Shown piece by piece: positions 23,901-36,600 of a DNA stretch of 64,000 nt. Below the pieces are notes generated by a model. That model did no database searches and had not been told where the DNA came from. It saw only the letters and a list, made by a program, of their open reading frames with translations. This stretch comes from Otis tarda. Taxonomy: Eukaryota; Chordata; Aves; Otidiformes; Otididae. The stretch spans positions 45,267,371-45,331,370 of the forward strand of contig CM048557.1 of NCBI GenBank assembly GCA_026413225.1. Direction: 5' to 3'. Each line of letters begins with the position of its first letter. Position 1 is the first letter of the stretch. The translations under genes and the position numbers were made by a program.

Positions 23901-26758
23901 GGCAGAGTCAGAGAAGGCAGGTGACCAAGTCTGTGGCAGGGCTAATAGCTTGGGCAAGCAAGTCAAATATGCAGAAAAGGCGGGGGGGGACAGTCCTGCA
24001 AGTGATTTTGCTAAAGCCACTTATGTAGGTAGAGGACAGCTTGCCAAGAGGGGCCCTATTAAGAAGGGGTTGCCACAAGTGGAGCTGGGGCCATGCTCAT
24101 GCAGCCCACAGAGGAAAGATCCTACCGGCCGGTGCAGAGATAGGTATGATACAGTTCCTGAGGAGGTGTCGGAGGTGCTTGCTCAAACCCAGAAGAGGAG
24201 AATAACCAAGCGGATGTCTGAGGGGGACTGACCTATCTGGACTGTGTTTTCTTTCTGTCTATCCTGATGCTTCTCCCACAGGTGCAGTGATGGCTCGTTC
24301 TTCTCTGGAGTTATGTTTAAGCTAGAGATGAGCAAGTTGTTAGGGTTGTGGCTACTTCTGGCCTTTTGAGCCCTTGATCTTGGGTACCGCATGTGTAACA
24401 CAGCTTTTTTTTCTCTATCCAGTGATTGATGACACGACCAAAGAGATTGTATACAGGGACTATGTGGACATCAGTGTTGCTGTAGCAACTCCACGGGTAG
24501 GTACCTTGGATGCTTTGGCCATGGTTCCTGCAGCCTCGAGTCTGGGATGATCATATACTTTGAGCCAACTCAACTTTGAGCTCCTCTGCAGCAGAAAGTT
24601 ACTGATGAGACTGATCTTCTAAATGAGACACCTGATACAGTGTGGACTGTTTAGATGGGTTTTGGGAGAAGACAGAGGACCAAGAATATTCTGCCACTGT
24701 ACTGGGAGATGTAGTAACTAAGTCGGTATAGATCTCAGTGGTTAGAGTAGGGCCAAGCTAGGGAAACCCTTTTTTTCATGGACCCATGAGGATGTGGCAT
24801 AGACACTAAAAGCTTTGCATGTCCTGTCCTTTGGCTAACCCTGCTGTGTTGTCCTACGATTTCTGTAGATCACATTGCTGCTTCAAAGAGATGTTCCTGT
24901 CCAGGGAGAGTATGGAGTGGAGATACAGATGTTGAATTAGTTGGTTCTGTTGTGAGGCAGAGATTTGGCCAGGACTTAAGTTCTGTCACTGCTCCCAAAG
25001 TCTAGGGGAGGTCCAGCACAAAGGGACTGTGCTCTTCTCACCTAGAAGGAGGTGGCAGCTGAACTCTGACCAGTGCCTCACCTGCTTTTGTGGACGTGGA
25101 GCTGGATCCAGACAGGCTTGTTTGATTTTATGAAATGGGCTTACAAAGGAGATGTCTCATTTACGGTGTCGACCCTTGGTGTGCATCGTGCCAGGTTTCC
25201 CAGCAGACTGCCAAGGGGTGAGGCAGCTCTGCCAACCACCTGCTGTGGGCCTGGGAGGAGGCAGGAACTCTGCTGGGCTGAGGCCAGGCTCCTGCCCGAT
25301 AGCAGTTATCTGTGTGTCGCTGCAGTTAATTTGCTGATCATGCACTTTATTTCTCCACAGGGTCTTGTGGTCCCTGTTGTTAGGAATGTAGAAAACATGA
25401 ACTTTGCTGACATAGAGCGTGCTATCTACGAGTTGGGGGAGAAGGTAAGGAAAGTTGGAGGTTTTTCAGAAAACGATTGGGAGGAATGGGAAGAATTGGG
25501 GGTGCTGAATAGGCATGAATTGATTCAGCCCCTCTATGTCATCATCTCTGACCTCTAGCACACTGAGTTGTGCTGTGGGGTGTGATCCAATTATAGCTGT
25601 AGCTGTGCCCATGTCTTACAGGACAGGCCGATCTATTTGTTGCCCTTCCAGAAGACCAAAAACTATGCGTTAGTGATATGATGTGTCTTCACCTTTGTCT
25701 TTAGAGGCCAAGGCTGAACTGCCCTAGGGTAGAAGTCCCTGTGTCTGTCTCCTGCAAAAGCTGGAGTTGGAAGCAAAGGGAAGAGAATCCTTCCCCAAAG
25801 CCAGTAAATGTTCAGATCTGAAGAGAGGATACACTTTCAAGTAATTCATGCTGGTTTTCAGCTGAACAGGTCAATAAGTGAAGCTTTTGCCATCAGCATT
25901 TATTCCTGGAGAGGGTGAAAGTCCAAACCCTTGTCCTTTGCCTTCTGTGATCTGTGTGGCTTTCTAAGACCTGACTTTTTCTTCTAGGCACGGAAAAACG
26001 AACTGGCCATTGAAGACATGGATGGTGGCACTTTCACAATCAGCAACGGTGGGGTTTTTGGGTCACTCTTTGGGACACCTATCATTAACCCACCCCAGTC
26101 TGCCATCTTAGGCATGCATGCCATCTTTGACAGGCCTGTGGCTGTGGGAGGCAAGGTAGGTGGGGCTGCACAGGAGGGTTCAGTGAACAGAGGGGAGGGC
26201 TCAGTGGGATGAAGACCATAGCCCATGTGGTTTTTCTCAGGGGTTGGTGTTAACTATTAAAAGGCTTTACTGTGAAGGGGGAGCAGAGACTAATGGGTGT
26301 AGGGCAGCTTTGCTGGCACTGCTACTTGCCTGAGTTGTGCAGGGGGCCTTGTCCTGTCAGTGAGGGGGAGAACTGGATAATCTGCTTAGGTGTAGGGAGG
26401 AGGAGGAGGCTGTAGCTTTTGTGATAGAGAACAGTTCCAGAAAGGGACCTAGGCTTGTGTGGTGTGTGTGGATGGGTAATCCTGCCAGTCAAGACACATC
26501 CAGGAGAGCCTGAGCCCTAGATTCAGGATAGGAAAAAGCCAGGTCTTCCCTGAATTTACAGGAGGGCATCATGCAGGCAATAGGGCTGAGCTCACTAACG
26601 CCTGTCTTATTCCTCTCCTTCAGATCGAGGTGCGGCCCATGATGTACGTGGCGCTGACATACGATCACCGGCTGATTGACGGCAGAGAGGCAGTGACTTT
26701 CCTGCGCAAGATCAAGGCAGCGGTGGAGGATCCCCGCGTGCTGCTGCTCGACCTGTAG
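11405..26758 (+). CDS. DLST: DLST, dihydrolipoamide succinyltransferase (E2o), 15 coding exons
   Basis: E2 core of the mitochondrial 2-oxoglutarate dehydrogenase complex; it passes the succinyl group from lipoamide to CoA. Exons: 11405-11473, 15927-15960, 17286-17334, 18391-18446, 18807-18881, 19259-19314, 20026-20137, 20631-20789, 21065-21150, 21772-21869, 23722-23852, 24423-24496, 25361-25444, 25988-26155, 26624-26758. These join without a stop into 461 residues (human 453). Residues 1-69 are an Arg-rich mitochondrial presequence ending near RYFRTTAVR. The lipoyl domain is about 71-145, with the lipoyl lysine K113 in EIETDK as the last codon of exon 6. Exons 8-9 encode an Ala/Pro linker; there is no E3-binding domain, as is normal for animal E2o. 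The catalytic domain is about 233-461, with the active-site motif YDHRLIDG (His432, Asp436). Splice sites are all GT-AG. The protein ends LLLDL-stop, as in other vertebrates. Confidence 0.97.
11474..15926 (+). other. DLST intron 1
   Basis: Largest DLST intron, 4.45 kb. Its first 450 bases belong to the CpG island; the rest is AT-richer and holds no recognised gene. Simple repeats: a T-run at about 14250-14264 and an (AAAC)n tract at about 15516-15545. Splice sites: donor GTACTG at 11474 and acceptor TGACAG before 15927. Confidence 0.85.
17971..17990 (+). repeat. Poly-T tract in DLST intron 3
   Basis: An uninterrupted run of 20 T follows a short T-rich lead-in. It is either a mononucleotide microsatellite or a decayed retroposed tail of something inserted on the minus strand. 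No flanking element is recognisable. Confidence 0.9.
21630..21657 (+). repeat. 14-bp tandem duplication in DLST intron 9
   Basis: Two perfect adjacent copies of GAGTCAAAACCTAG. This is a recent slippage or duplication event in an intron, with no visible effect on the exons. Confidence 0.9.
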
Positions 26759-27840
26759 AGCAGCCGCACCCCCACACAACCCACCCAGGGCAGGGCCACA
26801 GCACCAGCAGGAGCGATGCAGGGCATTCAGGAACTGGCAGGGGTCATTCCAGTCTCCCTCCCTCCGCTGTGATTGGAGCTGTCCCGCAGGGAATCATGGG
26901 GATAGCTCCTACCTCCTTTCCTGTTCTGTTTAATCAAAGTTCAGTTTCTCACAAAGATTGCTATGCAGTGGGTCAACCGCTGAATGGCACTGCCTTTCCA
27001 GAGCCATCTATATGGCGTCCTCTCCCTCACAGCACCAAACTCTCATGTCTAGCTTGTCCTATACCATTGGAAACTGCTTGCTGCTGCTGTGCTAGGATAC
27101 CCTTACCTGCCGCTCCAAGGCAGGTTCAGCTTTATTTCCTAGCACTGAGGTTCCTGGGAGGGAGAGGAGAGGAAAGGCTACTGTTCTGTCCCTGTTTTGT
27201 TTGAAAATATTTCACACTCATCTGCCTTGCAAGGGCAGTGTGGGGCCCCCCAGGCTGCTTGCAGCAGAGGTTTTGATCAGAGCAGGGCCTGAGGTAGGTG
27301 TCATGCAGTGCCCTAGTTACACTCCCTCCACACACAGGAACACAGCGGTGGCAGCTCTCCTGCTTTCCCTTGGAGATCGTTTGTCTCTCTCCAGCCTGGT
27401 CACTGTCATGTGAATGTTTGTGTCTGGGTGGGCAGAGCCCGTGACCTCTGTGGAGGTAGCACTGTTCCTGGGGGGACAACCCTTTCACCATTACATGCCT
27501 GACACGGGGGTAAGAACCAGCCCCTCACAGCTGTTCTTGAATCACAGCTCACTGACGGTGGATCCGACTGCTGGCTTCCTGCGTGCGAGGGCTTGGCCTG
27601 CTACCAGCAAAGAGACAGCTGAGGAGGGCTGAGTCTTTAAGTGTAATGTATATCCCAGCCCAAGGCTGCTGGTTTTGGGGGAAGGGGGGCAGTCCTTAAT
27701 CCGATAGTGCACATATGTATTGGGAAGTGAGGGGGTTGCTAGTGCCTGCAGAGTCTATTACTCTTACCCTCTACACAGAACTTGTAACTAAAATATTTAA
27801 CACGGCGGATTTTAAATGAAATAAAACTGGGCAAGAACTG
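26759..27840 (+). other. DLST: DLST 3' untranslated region
   Basis: About 1.1 kb from the stop codon to the first strong polyadenylation signal. It has no introns or repeats, and the open frames on both strands have no family resemblance. The end is inferred from the AATAAA at 27820-27825. Confidence 0.75.
27820..27825 (+). terminator. DLST: DLST polyadenylation signal
   Basis: Canonical AATAAA, followed within about 40 bases by a GT-rich stretch (GTGAGGTGAGGTGTGTTTAA), which fits a cleavage/polyadenylation site. Further plus-strand AATAAA copies at 28683-28688 and 28828-28833 could give longer 3' ends. Confidence 0.75.
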
Positions 27841-30060
27841 TGAGGTGAGGTGTGTTTAAGGGGGTGAGCAGCAGCTCCTGGGTGAGGACAGGCATCAGCA
27901 GCATCCCTAGTGTCCCTGTTCTCTGATGGTGAGAGAAAAGAGGGAATGGGAGCTGGGCCTGTCCCTCACAGTACTAAATTGAGGCTGCTCTGGCTGTAAA
28001 TTGTACTGTTGTCAAGCCCTCTTTGGCACAGAATTGATTCTTTCCAGCAAAGATGAGGTTTTCAGGGCTGGAAATCATCCTTCTTTTGGTCTAGCAACAG
28101 AACTGTTACAGAGGGCAAGGAAATCCCAGTATTTGCTAAACGGCCAAGAGGGAGAACTGAGATGGGCTCTTAAAGTACAGGCATAGACCCGGGGTGGTTT
28201 TTCCCTGATAAAGCCGGGAGTATTGTAAATCATGAAGGTGGGGAAGAAGGCTGTTAGGAGTTGTGGAGGGACAAAGGAGGCAAGATGAAAGGAGAACTGT
28301 AAAGCAAAAGCTGGCTGTGGTGCTGAGAACGTTTCCCGAAGGAGCTGTCCCTGATGGAACAATATGGAGTCGTTCCTGGATCAAGGCAGGGTTTTTCCAG
28401 CTCTGACATCAGCTTCAGAGAAGGGTTTGCCCTTCCTGACTGCAAGTGAGGAAGCCGGCCCCTTTTAGCGGAACACAGCTGCACTCAGAGCTGGCGTGCT
28501 GACAAAAGGGAGAGCAGTTCCCAGTACTGGTTCCTATGGCTTCCTGGCAGCTACGGCCAAACCTGCGCATGGAGCCAGCTTTCCTCTGACTGTCCCTGGG
28601 TGAGGTAGAAGGTTAGGAGGGGAGAGAAGGAAAGCCCCTTCCCTGTGCTGTAAAGGGCAAAGAGTCTAGCTGCTCTTGGACAAATAAATTGGATGAAAAG
28701 AGAAAGTTCTGATTTTAAAATGCTGCAAGCACACAGTCTTCTGTGTTCGTTTGGGAGAGAGAGGGCCCACCTTGACTTTGTACAGGAGCCTGGGGGAGGA
28801 CAATGCCTATGTTCTGCCTGGAGCTGCAATAAATGAGGCCTTTGATCTACCTCGGGAGTGAAAGTACAGTCCAGCTCTTCAAATGATGCAGCCTAGCAAA
28901 CTACTTTATTTAATCTGCCTTGCTGCGCCTTGCTGGAGGAGGGTTGTGCAGCTGCCATGCTTGAAGCTTCCTTTTTTTGACCCTCCTGGGTGATGGGCAG
29001 GGCACTTTTTTGCAAGAAGCCATGCTGGGGCTTCAGCTGCAGGTCTGAATTGGGCCTACTGAACCTGCCCTGAGTCACAGGACTGGGAGGCTGGTGGCCA
29101 AGGAGGGAGCCCACTGCTGGAGGGTTCATCCAGCGCAGGCTGCCTGAGAGAGGAAGAGTCCCAGGCTTAGCTGCTCCTGCCATCTGCCCTGCTCTGGCCC
29201 TGGTGCTTAGCTCCCTGGTTACTCCTCTTGCTTCCGCACAGGCTTTGCGGTGTCCCCTGCCTTTGCCGGAGTGGGAGAGGAGTTTCTCCCGGGCTCTGCT
29301 TCCCTCTGGTGGACAAGCGCTCCTGCTGCTGCCCGAGCCAGGCTGAGTCAGCAAGGTATTACTGCTGGTGGCAAGCAGGCGCTGGAACCAGCTATCCATG
29401 TTAAAGTTTCACCGCTGCCTGTAATTCCTTGCGAGGATGAGTGAACAATAGAAAGGAAGGGAGAGGAGGGCTGGAACTGCACTGCTGCCATTGCTAGCGC
29501 ATCCTCCAGCCTGTGGCTTTGCCTTGTACAAATAAGCACAGCAGCTTCTGCCTTGGGCAGATAGCTTTTGTTCACGCTTGTTTTTCTTCCATCCTGGTTT
29601 GTATTTATTCTTATCCTCCTTCCATCAGTGCTGGTTCTCAGAGTTCATCCCTTTAAAAATCTCGCTGTTTGTTCTACCAGGAATGATCGTGCTGAAAGCA
29701 CAGCAAGGAGGGCTGCAGGGCTGCTGTCCTGCCTGCAGAAAGGAGCACCCAGGCAGGAGGCTGGAGCCAGAATGGGTGACAATGACAACAGTCAGGGCTG
29801 GAAGAAAACACAGGCACTCTGTGCATTTCCCCACCTCAGCTGCAGCTTTGCAGATCCAAGAGGCCATGAGGCAGGCACAGGCACAAAGAGAGATGGCCAG
29901 GCACTCAGTGCCACCTTCTGGGTTTTGGCTGCAGGATGCTGACAGCCAGCAGGTGACACCAACCCAGGGCTTCCAGCAAGGTCTGAGACAGATTTTTGGG
30001 CCCTCCCTTGCTCAAGCCAGGCCTCCCTGATCCAGCTTAGAAAACAAAAGGACACTTCTG
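27841..30060. other. Convergent intergenic region DLST / RPS6KL1
   Basis: The two genes point toward each other here. Plus-strand AATAAA signals lie at 28683 and 28828, and a minus-strand AATAAA (TTTATT) at 28905-28910. No exon was recognised. A minus-strand open frame of 168 codons ending near 28893 has no family motifs and runs through the minus-strand polyadenylation signal, so I do not call it a gene. Confidence 0.5.
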
Positions 30061-30077
30061 CAAGCGATTATGAGTGG

Positions 30078-30083
30078 TTTATT
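30078..30083 (-). terminator. RPS6KL1: RPS6KL1 polyadenylation signal
   Basis: TTTATT on the plus strand reads AATAAA on the gene strand, about 550 bases past the RPS6KL1 stop codon. The implied 3' UTR, about 30060-30633, includes a (TG)n run on the gene strand. A more distal alternative signal lies at 28905-28910. Confidence 0.7.
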
Positions 30084-30154
30084 CTTTTCAGAAGGCCAGA
30101 GAGAGAAGAGCACAGGGCTCCTACCCATCTCACAGCCACAGCAGGCATTAACCG

Positions 30155-30177
30155 CACACACACACACACACACACAC
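30155..30177 (+). repeat. (CA)n microsatellite in RPS6KL1 3' UTR
   Basis: About 11.5 uninterrupted CA units, reading as (TG)n on the RPS6KL1 strand and lying inside its inferred 3' UTR. Probably length-polymorphic. Confidence 0.93.
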
Positions 30178-30633
30178 GCAACCAGGGATGGGCAAAGACC
30201 CCGGGCACCAGCCAGCAGGGTCCGGAGGAGACAGATTTGGAAGCCACAAAATAACAGGGCAGAGGTTCATTGTGGTAGCAGCAGAGATAAAAACCATAGG
30301 GAGGGAGTCCCAGGGCATAGTGCTAAGCTGAGCAAGGGCTACCCCAGAAGGGGAGCATGGCCTTTGCCTGGGGGGTGGGCACCTGGACTCCACTTCCCAA
30401 AAGGGAGGACCTGGAGGAGAAGACAGCCTGGCCCAGACTACAGCCTCCTCTCTCAGAGACGCCAACAATCACAAGCAGAGACAGACAAACATCTAAGGCT
30501 GCAAAACCTCCTGCGTACTGCAGCCCTTGCAGGCAAACCTCACCCAGCAGGCAGAACTGCCACTGCCACCTGGGGTCACAATGGCCAGGGACAGTGGCTC
30601 TGTGCCCAGCTCCCTGCGGGAAGGACAGCCTGC

Positions 30634-33600
30634 CTAGCCCACCAGCTTGTTCCATGGGATGGTGCTGAAGAAGGAGTGAGACTTCAGCTTCACCATACCA
30701 CCTCCTCCAGAGCCCAAACGCTGCTTCGGGTTGTACTGTAGGAGCTGAAGAGAAAGGGAATGGAACAGCAGGATGGGACACTGGAAAAGCTACCCAGGCT
30801 GGCCCCTCTGGCCCCATCCTCCCTCCTATCCACCCCAGCTCCTCACCTCAGTGAGCAGCGATGTAGCAGCCAGGCTCAGCCCCTCCGGCAGATGCAACTG
30901 GGTGTGAGGTTGAATCCCTGAAGGGTGGTTTTGGGATAGTGGCTGCAGAAGGCAAAGGGTAATGATGAATGGAGGGACTGAGGAGGGTAGGAGCACCCTG
31001 ATAGCCTTCATCACCACACAACCCCAGCTCTACACAGCAGGATTTAAAACCCAGGGCTCTGGGCACCCAGTGACTATGCACAGGCACCAGGAATCACATG
31101 CCTGAAGTAAGATGGCATGGTGCTGAGGTGCTACCAGGGCAAGGCACTCCCCCAGCCCTGCATGACAGAGAGCTCTTGTGCTACTGTGTCACCTCCTTAA
31201 CCACTCTCCTTGCACAGTTCCTCTGCCTCTTACCACTCCTGTCAGCAACTCATACAAGAGAGACCCGAAACTCCAGCAGTCAGCTGCTTCGGTGGGCTCC
31301 TCGATCCCCCCTACTTCTGCAGAAAAAGACAGAGAGGTGTTAGAGCTGGAGGCAGGGAGTGCCAGTGGCTGTGCCGTGCTGGGCACGTCTCGCTGCCTGC
31401 AGAAGCCCCTTTCCCCTGGTGGGAAGCACTGGGCGGAGGGCAGGAGAAGGAAGGGACACATCCCTTACCTGGGGCACTGTACAGCTCTTCCCGTGCCTGG
31501 CTGCAGCACTGGGGCACCACCTCTGTCCACTGGCCAAAGAAGGTGAGACGGATGTGACCTGCACAGTAGCACCAGAGCCAAAAGCAGGGAGGTGAGGACA
31601 AAGCTAGAGACTTCAGTCGGAGCACAAAGCCAAGCCATATCCCCGCAACTGGGAACAGTCAGGGCACTGGTTCCCTGCCGTGCCCTGAACGCAGAGACAC
31701 TGTGCATCCCCTGGCACTGCACATCCCCTGGCCTCCCAGTGCTTGCCCCAGCTGCCCAACAGGCCCATGCAGCTGGTGAGTCTGGTTGGGTGGGCTCCAA
31801 GCTCGTTGACCTCAGGGCAGGCTGTAGTAAGGAAAGAAGCAGCACCAAAGGGAGGAAGGTTAGCTTTCCCTTTGCAAAGCTCTCTGCATTTTTCTTTTCC
31901 TAAGCAATTTGTACCTCTCCAGTTTGCCCCAGACGCTGCCAGCTGAGCAGGGACTTGCACTCAGTTTGCACTGACAGCAGTACCCACCCGGGGTACTGCT
32001 GGTACCTGACCCAGACAGGTCAAAGGGATGGACAGGCTCCAGAAAACCCCAGCGGGCAGTAACTACAAGCAGGGGAAAACTGCAGTCCCACTAACCTTAG
32101 GCACAGTTTAGCTGGTCTCAGCTCCTCCGTGCTGGGATTTCCCAGGCCAGCAGCCCCTAACTGGGAGCACAGGCAATGCATTCCTGTGGTTGCGGCCCCT
32201 GACTCTCCCACTGCAGAGCCATCTCTTGTAATAACTGCTTGGAAATCCCAACCGAAACCACGCTTCCAGGTTCAGAAACATCCAAATCTCCCCAGATTCT
32301 CACCCTCCCCCAAAGCAAACCCAAGAAAGTCCATGTCTCCTGGAAATGGAGCAAATGGCAGTCTTCCAGGCAAGAGGCAGCAGTATGGGACACTACGTAC
32401 CGGCTGCATCAAGTAGCAGGTTCCTGGGGTTGAGGTCTCGGCACAATACACCCTGTTGGTGAAGTCCCTCTAAGGCCAGGAGGATTTCCGCTGCCCACAG
32501 CTGCACCTGCTCCTCCTTCACAGCCCACGCTCTCTGGCTGTGCCCATGGGAAGCCAGAGACTGGCACTGTCCTGGTGGTGGCTGCTCCCTGAGCCGGCCA
32601 CAGGTCAGGCTTGCTCCTTGCAAGGACTCCCGCACCGCTGGGTCAGGCCCACGGGGTTTGCCAGAGGTGGATGGGGCAACGTCTGCACGAAGCTGCCTCT
32701 GACCCGAGCTCAGGAGGGGCTGAGCCCAGGGGGCCTCAGACACTTGCTGAGATGGCGGCTCCCCTGCCCCCAGCTGGCCTCCTCTCACAGTTTTTGGTAC
32801 AGGCGTGGGTGAATGGGGAAGCCTGGGGTCTTGCTGGGAGGCTGCCCGCTCTGAAACGCAGCCCGCACCGCTCGTCAGAGCCTCCCAGGGATAGACGACC
32901 AGGTCCTGGCTGGTAAGGTGGCCAGAGCCTTTGGCTGGTACTGCTGGAACATGGTCCACGACGCCAGACAGGGCCTGCGTCACGCTTAGATCCTGCCCTC
33001 TGGGTGCAGCCCTGGTGCTGCCGATGGGAGCCAGGCGAAGCTGGCAGTGGTTCCCCAAGCCGGGGTCCGTGGGGTCAGGGGACTGCTCCCGAGGGGGCGA
33101 GGCATCAGTGTTTCCCAGTACTCGGTGGGTCGCAGAGCCTGGGAGGCCACTGCCTCTCTGAGCAGAGAAGATGGAGACTTGGCTGCTGCCCTGGGAGCTT
33201 CCCACGCCATCCGCTCTGCCACCATCTCTCAGGGCTTGAACGGTGTTTGAATCGGCAGGGCCCTGCTGGACACTGTACTTGGAGCGGAGGTGAGACCACA
33301 GCGTCTCCCCTGGAAAGCAGAGAGAAAAAAAAGCAATGGGGCAGAAAGCATTCCTGGCTCCCTCACTGCAGACACAGCCCATGCAGGCACAGGCCAAGGC
33401 TGGCACGCTGGGGATGTGACCGAGCATTGTTAGTCTCCCCAGCAAAGCTCAAGTCCATGCAGAACATTCCCCAGCCCTACGAGCACACCATGCTCAATGC
33501 CACACCTCCCCTGGGACCTGGCACACCAGAGGCTTGTTCCCACCTCAGTTAGCAGCCTGGCTTCCCCTTCCTGCACGGTCTCCCTGATCCCAGCTCTGCC

Positions 33601-36600
33601 ACTTCCATGTCACAGGCCAGCCACATCTTCACACATGCTCCTGATCCCACGGCCATCCCAACTTTCCCCTGAAAGCCTTTCCTCCTCACATGGCAGCGTT
33701 GCTGGAGAGCTCCCACAGCATGGCACAGAGCCCACGGGTCAGCGACGCGCCAGAGCAGCGAGCCCTGGAGCCCACAGCACACTGCTGGGGCTTCCCAGCC
33801 TCACCACATTCAGCTGCTGGCTGCTTTCCACAAATCCATCCTACAGCAACGCACAAGGAGCTCAGGCTTTTCTCCAACTCATATCAAACTTCATTTGTCA
33901 TTGCTGGACTGCAGCTGCTGCTCCCTACACATCCATACAACCAGCAGAAAACAAAGAAGCTCCTTGGGACAAGCCTCCACCTTGTCACACTTCTTCACCA
34001 AGATCTAGGACAAGCCCCAAGCTTGCCTTTTTCTTGTACCCAAACCCTAAATGTGCTCCCTGCCCTTTCTGCCCCGATTCTCCATCTCCTCCCTTTAGTT
34101 TGGTCTCAAAATCCAGTGTGGCCTCTTCTTTTGTAACCAAAAAAATGTTTTATAAAGGTCTTATCAAAAGATTGTTTTGTTCTACAACATCCAGGTGAAC
34201 TACCTCACTTGGTATTCCTTCTCCATCACTTTCCTGTCATGAACAAACAATGCCAGTAAAACAAAGAAGCTTTTTCTTTGATCAGAGGGCTGGAGCACCT
34301 CTCCTATGAGGACAGGCTGAGAGAGTTGGGGCTGTTCAGCCTGGAGAAGAGGAGGCTCCGGGGAGACCTGATAGCGGTCTTCCAATACCTCAAGGGGGCC
34401 TACAGGAAAGATGGGGAGAAACTGTTCAGTAGGGCCTGTTGTGATAGGACAAGGGGTAATGGGTTTAAATTAGAAGGAGGTAGGTTTAGATTAGATATTA
34501 GAAAAAAATTTTTTACAATGAGAGTTGTAGAGCACTGGAACAGGTTGCCCAGAGAGGTGGTGGATGCCCCATCCCTGGAAGTGTTCAAGGCCAGGCTGGA
34601 TGAGGCTCTGAGCAACCTGATCTAGTCAGGGATGTCCCTGCTCTTGCAGGGGGGTTGGACTAGATGACCTTTGAAGGTCCCTTCCAACTCTAACCATTCT
34701 ATGATTCTATGATTCTCTTCAAGACACTGGACCACATCAACCCTCTTACCTCAAGGCATGACCATTCCCTCCCATGGGACTGAGCGGTCCCTAAGGCTAG
34801 TTTCCATATAACACCTTACACACACAGCCTCTTTCTCCTTGTAGGTCCCCACAGGCCCACTTCTAGGTTACTTCACCACTCAGCTCTTGTCAAACCTCCA
34901 GAATCCCCAGTACGACTCCTTCCACAAAGTATCCAAGCCCTGGTACCCATCACCCTTCTATGAAGAAGATAGCTTGAGCTGTCACTATAAAAACCAGTCC
35001 CAGAACAGCAGAAGAAACATATTTGAGACTTTAAAGAAAGGGAGGCTGGGGATAAGGGCAGGATGCTCCACAGATGGGAGGCAACGCTATCCCTACTCAC
35101 CCAGCACGTGCTCCAGGTGGAGGAAGATAGAGTCCTCACTCACATAGTAGCACAGCAGCTTGACCATAAAGGGGACCCCATGAGGGATGATGGTTTGTCG
35201 CTCACGAGTCTCCACGTGGGATTTGGGGAGGCTCTGAGGAGGTACAGGTAGATGGACGTTACAGCATAGTAGAGGCTTGGACCTAGCACTTGGCAGGGCA
35301 GGAGGCCAGCCAGAAAGGTATCGTACCACCTCCTAAAGCTGCCCCGTCTGTCACCTGCAGTGGAGCTCCCTGTCAGCCCCCCGCTGTGACAAGGCAGGGC
35401 GCTGCAAAGCTCTGCCAAGGCAGAGCGCTCCTCAACTGCACTGTGGGACCCAGAGGACGCTGCTGGTCCAGAGCAGCAGCCTTCCCCGACAACTGCCCCT
35501 GCTTCCTTCAGGTGGGAATCTGTCATCCCAGCCCTTTCTCTTCTCCCCTCTGGAAGTGATGCTTCTCCCTGTCACGCCACAGCCTCCTTGTCCAATTATT
35601 TAAGTCCTTTATTTTTAGTTCCAAGGGCACTGGAAAATGCCCTAGGACTTGTACTGAGCACACCTTACCCACCACCTGCTTCAGGGGTCGACTGAGATTA
35701 ACACAGGCGTAAGGCTTGGCTTGCAGCATTACAAGACAGAGGAACGGCCAGCTGAGGAGTACCGCTTCCCTTCCCATCACAGACAACGGCTGAGGCAGCC
35801 AAAAGAAGCTTTATGAACTATGAACTTCCTCTAATGCTTCTGTCATCTGCTGTTTTTTTGTTCTTCTCACCTGCCCCAGCCACCTGCTTGGAGAAGGAGG
35901 CTCTGGCATGAGAGGGAGAAGCAGGCAGATGAAACTGAAAACACCCACCTTCAGGATAAAGGTCCCACCCGTGGCCGGATCCTGGACGATCTGCACCTAG
36001 GAGCAACAGAGACAGTGCCGGTCAGAAGCGGTGACTGCTCCCACCCCAACACACGGCCTACAGGAATGACCCAGGGACGCAGCTCTGGAGCAACAAACTC
36101 CCACCCAGCCAGAGGAGTCTGGTGGTGCTCAAACCCCTGCTCTTGAAAGGCAAAAACCAGGTGATTAGCAATGAGATAGCCAGGGAACAGAGAGTTAGTT
36201 AAAGAAAGAGGTGACTCCCACACCGTTTTTGCTCCCTTTGCAAGGTTTCGCACTGGTCCTTCTGGGCTCTGTGGGGTGTGCTGGGCTGCCCACCTTGGCA
36301 GGACAGAACCACATCGGTCCTGACAAACCGAGATACATGAACAGCAGAGGAGAGCAATGTGCCAGTGCGTGTATGGAGACAATAAGCCACCTTTGCTCCA
36401 AGATCATGAGCTACTAATTGATTCATCCATAGAGCTTGTCTTCTGCTGAAGTCTAGATTATCGGCAGGACTCCACCAGCATGGTACCTAGGCATCAAGCA
36501 CGATTCCAGGCATGGGAAAGAACCAGATTCCGTCAACCTCCTTCTACATCTCTTGGAAGATCTTGTAAGCAAAGGAATGGGGACATTAACAGATTTCCCA

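Noticed and set aside
25441-25558. Continuation of the DLST exon 13 frame for 38 codons as a possible longer exon
   Set aside because: A good GTAAGG donor follows GEK, and the next exon ([14 protein letters not shown]) restores the known protein, so the extension is intronic.
28893-29399. Open frame of 168 codons on the minus strand between DLST and RPS6KL1
   Set aside because: No family resemblance; a polyadenylation signal lies inside its last codons and no promoter is seen.
30070-30741. Open frame of 223 codons on the plus strand over the RPS6KL1 3' end
   Set aside because: It is antisense to the last RPS6KL1 coding exon and passes through a CA microsatellite.
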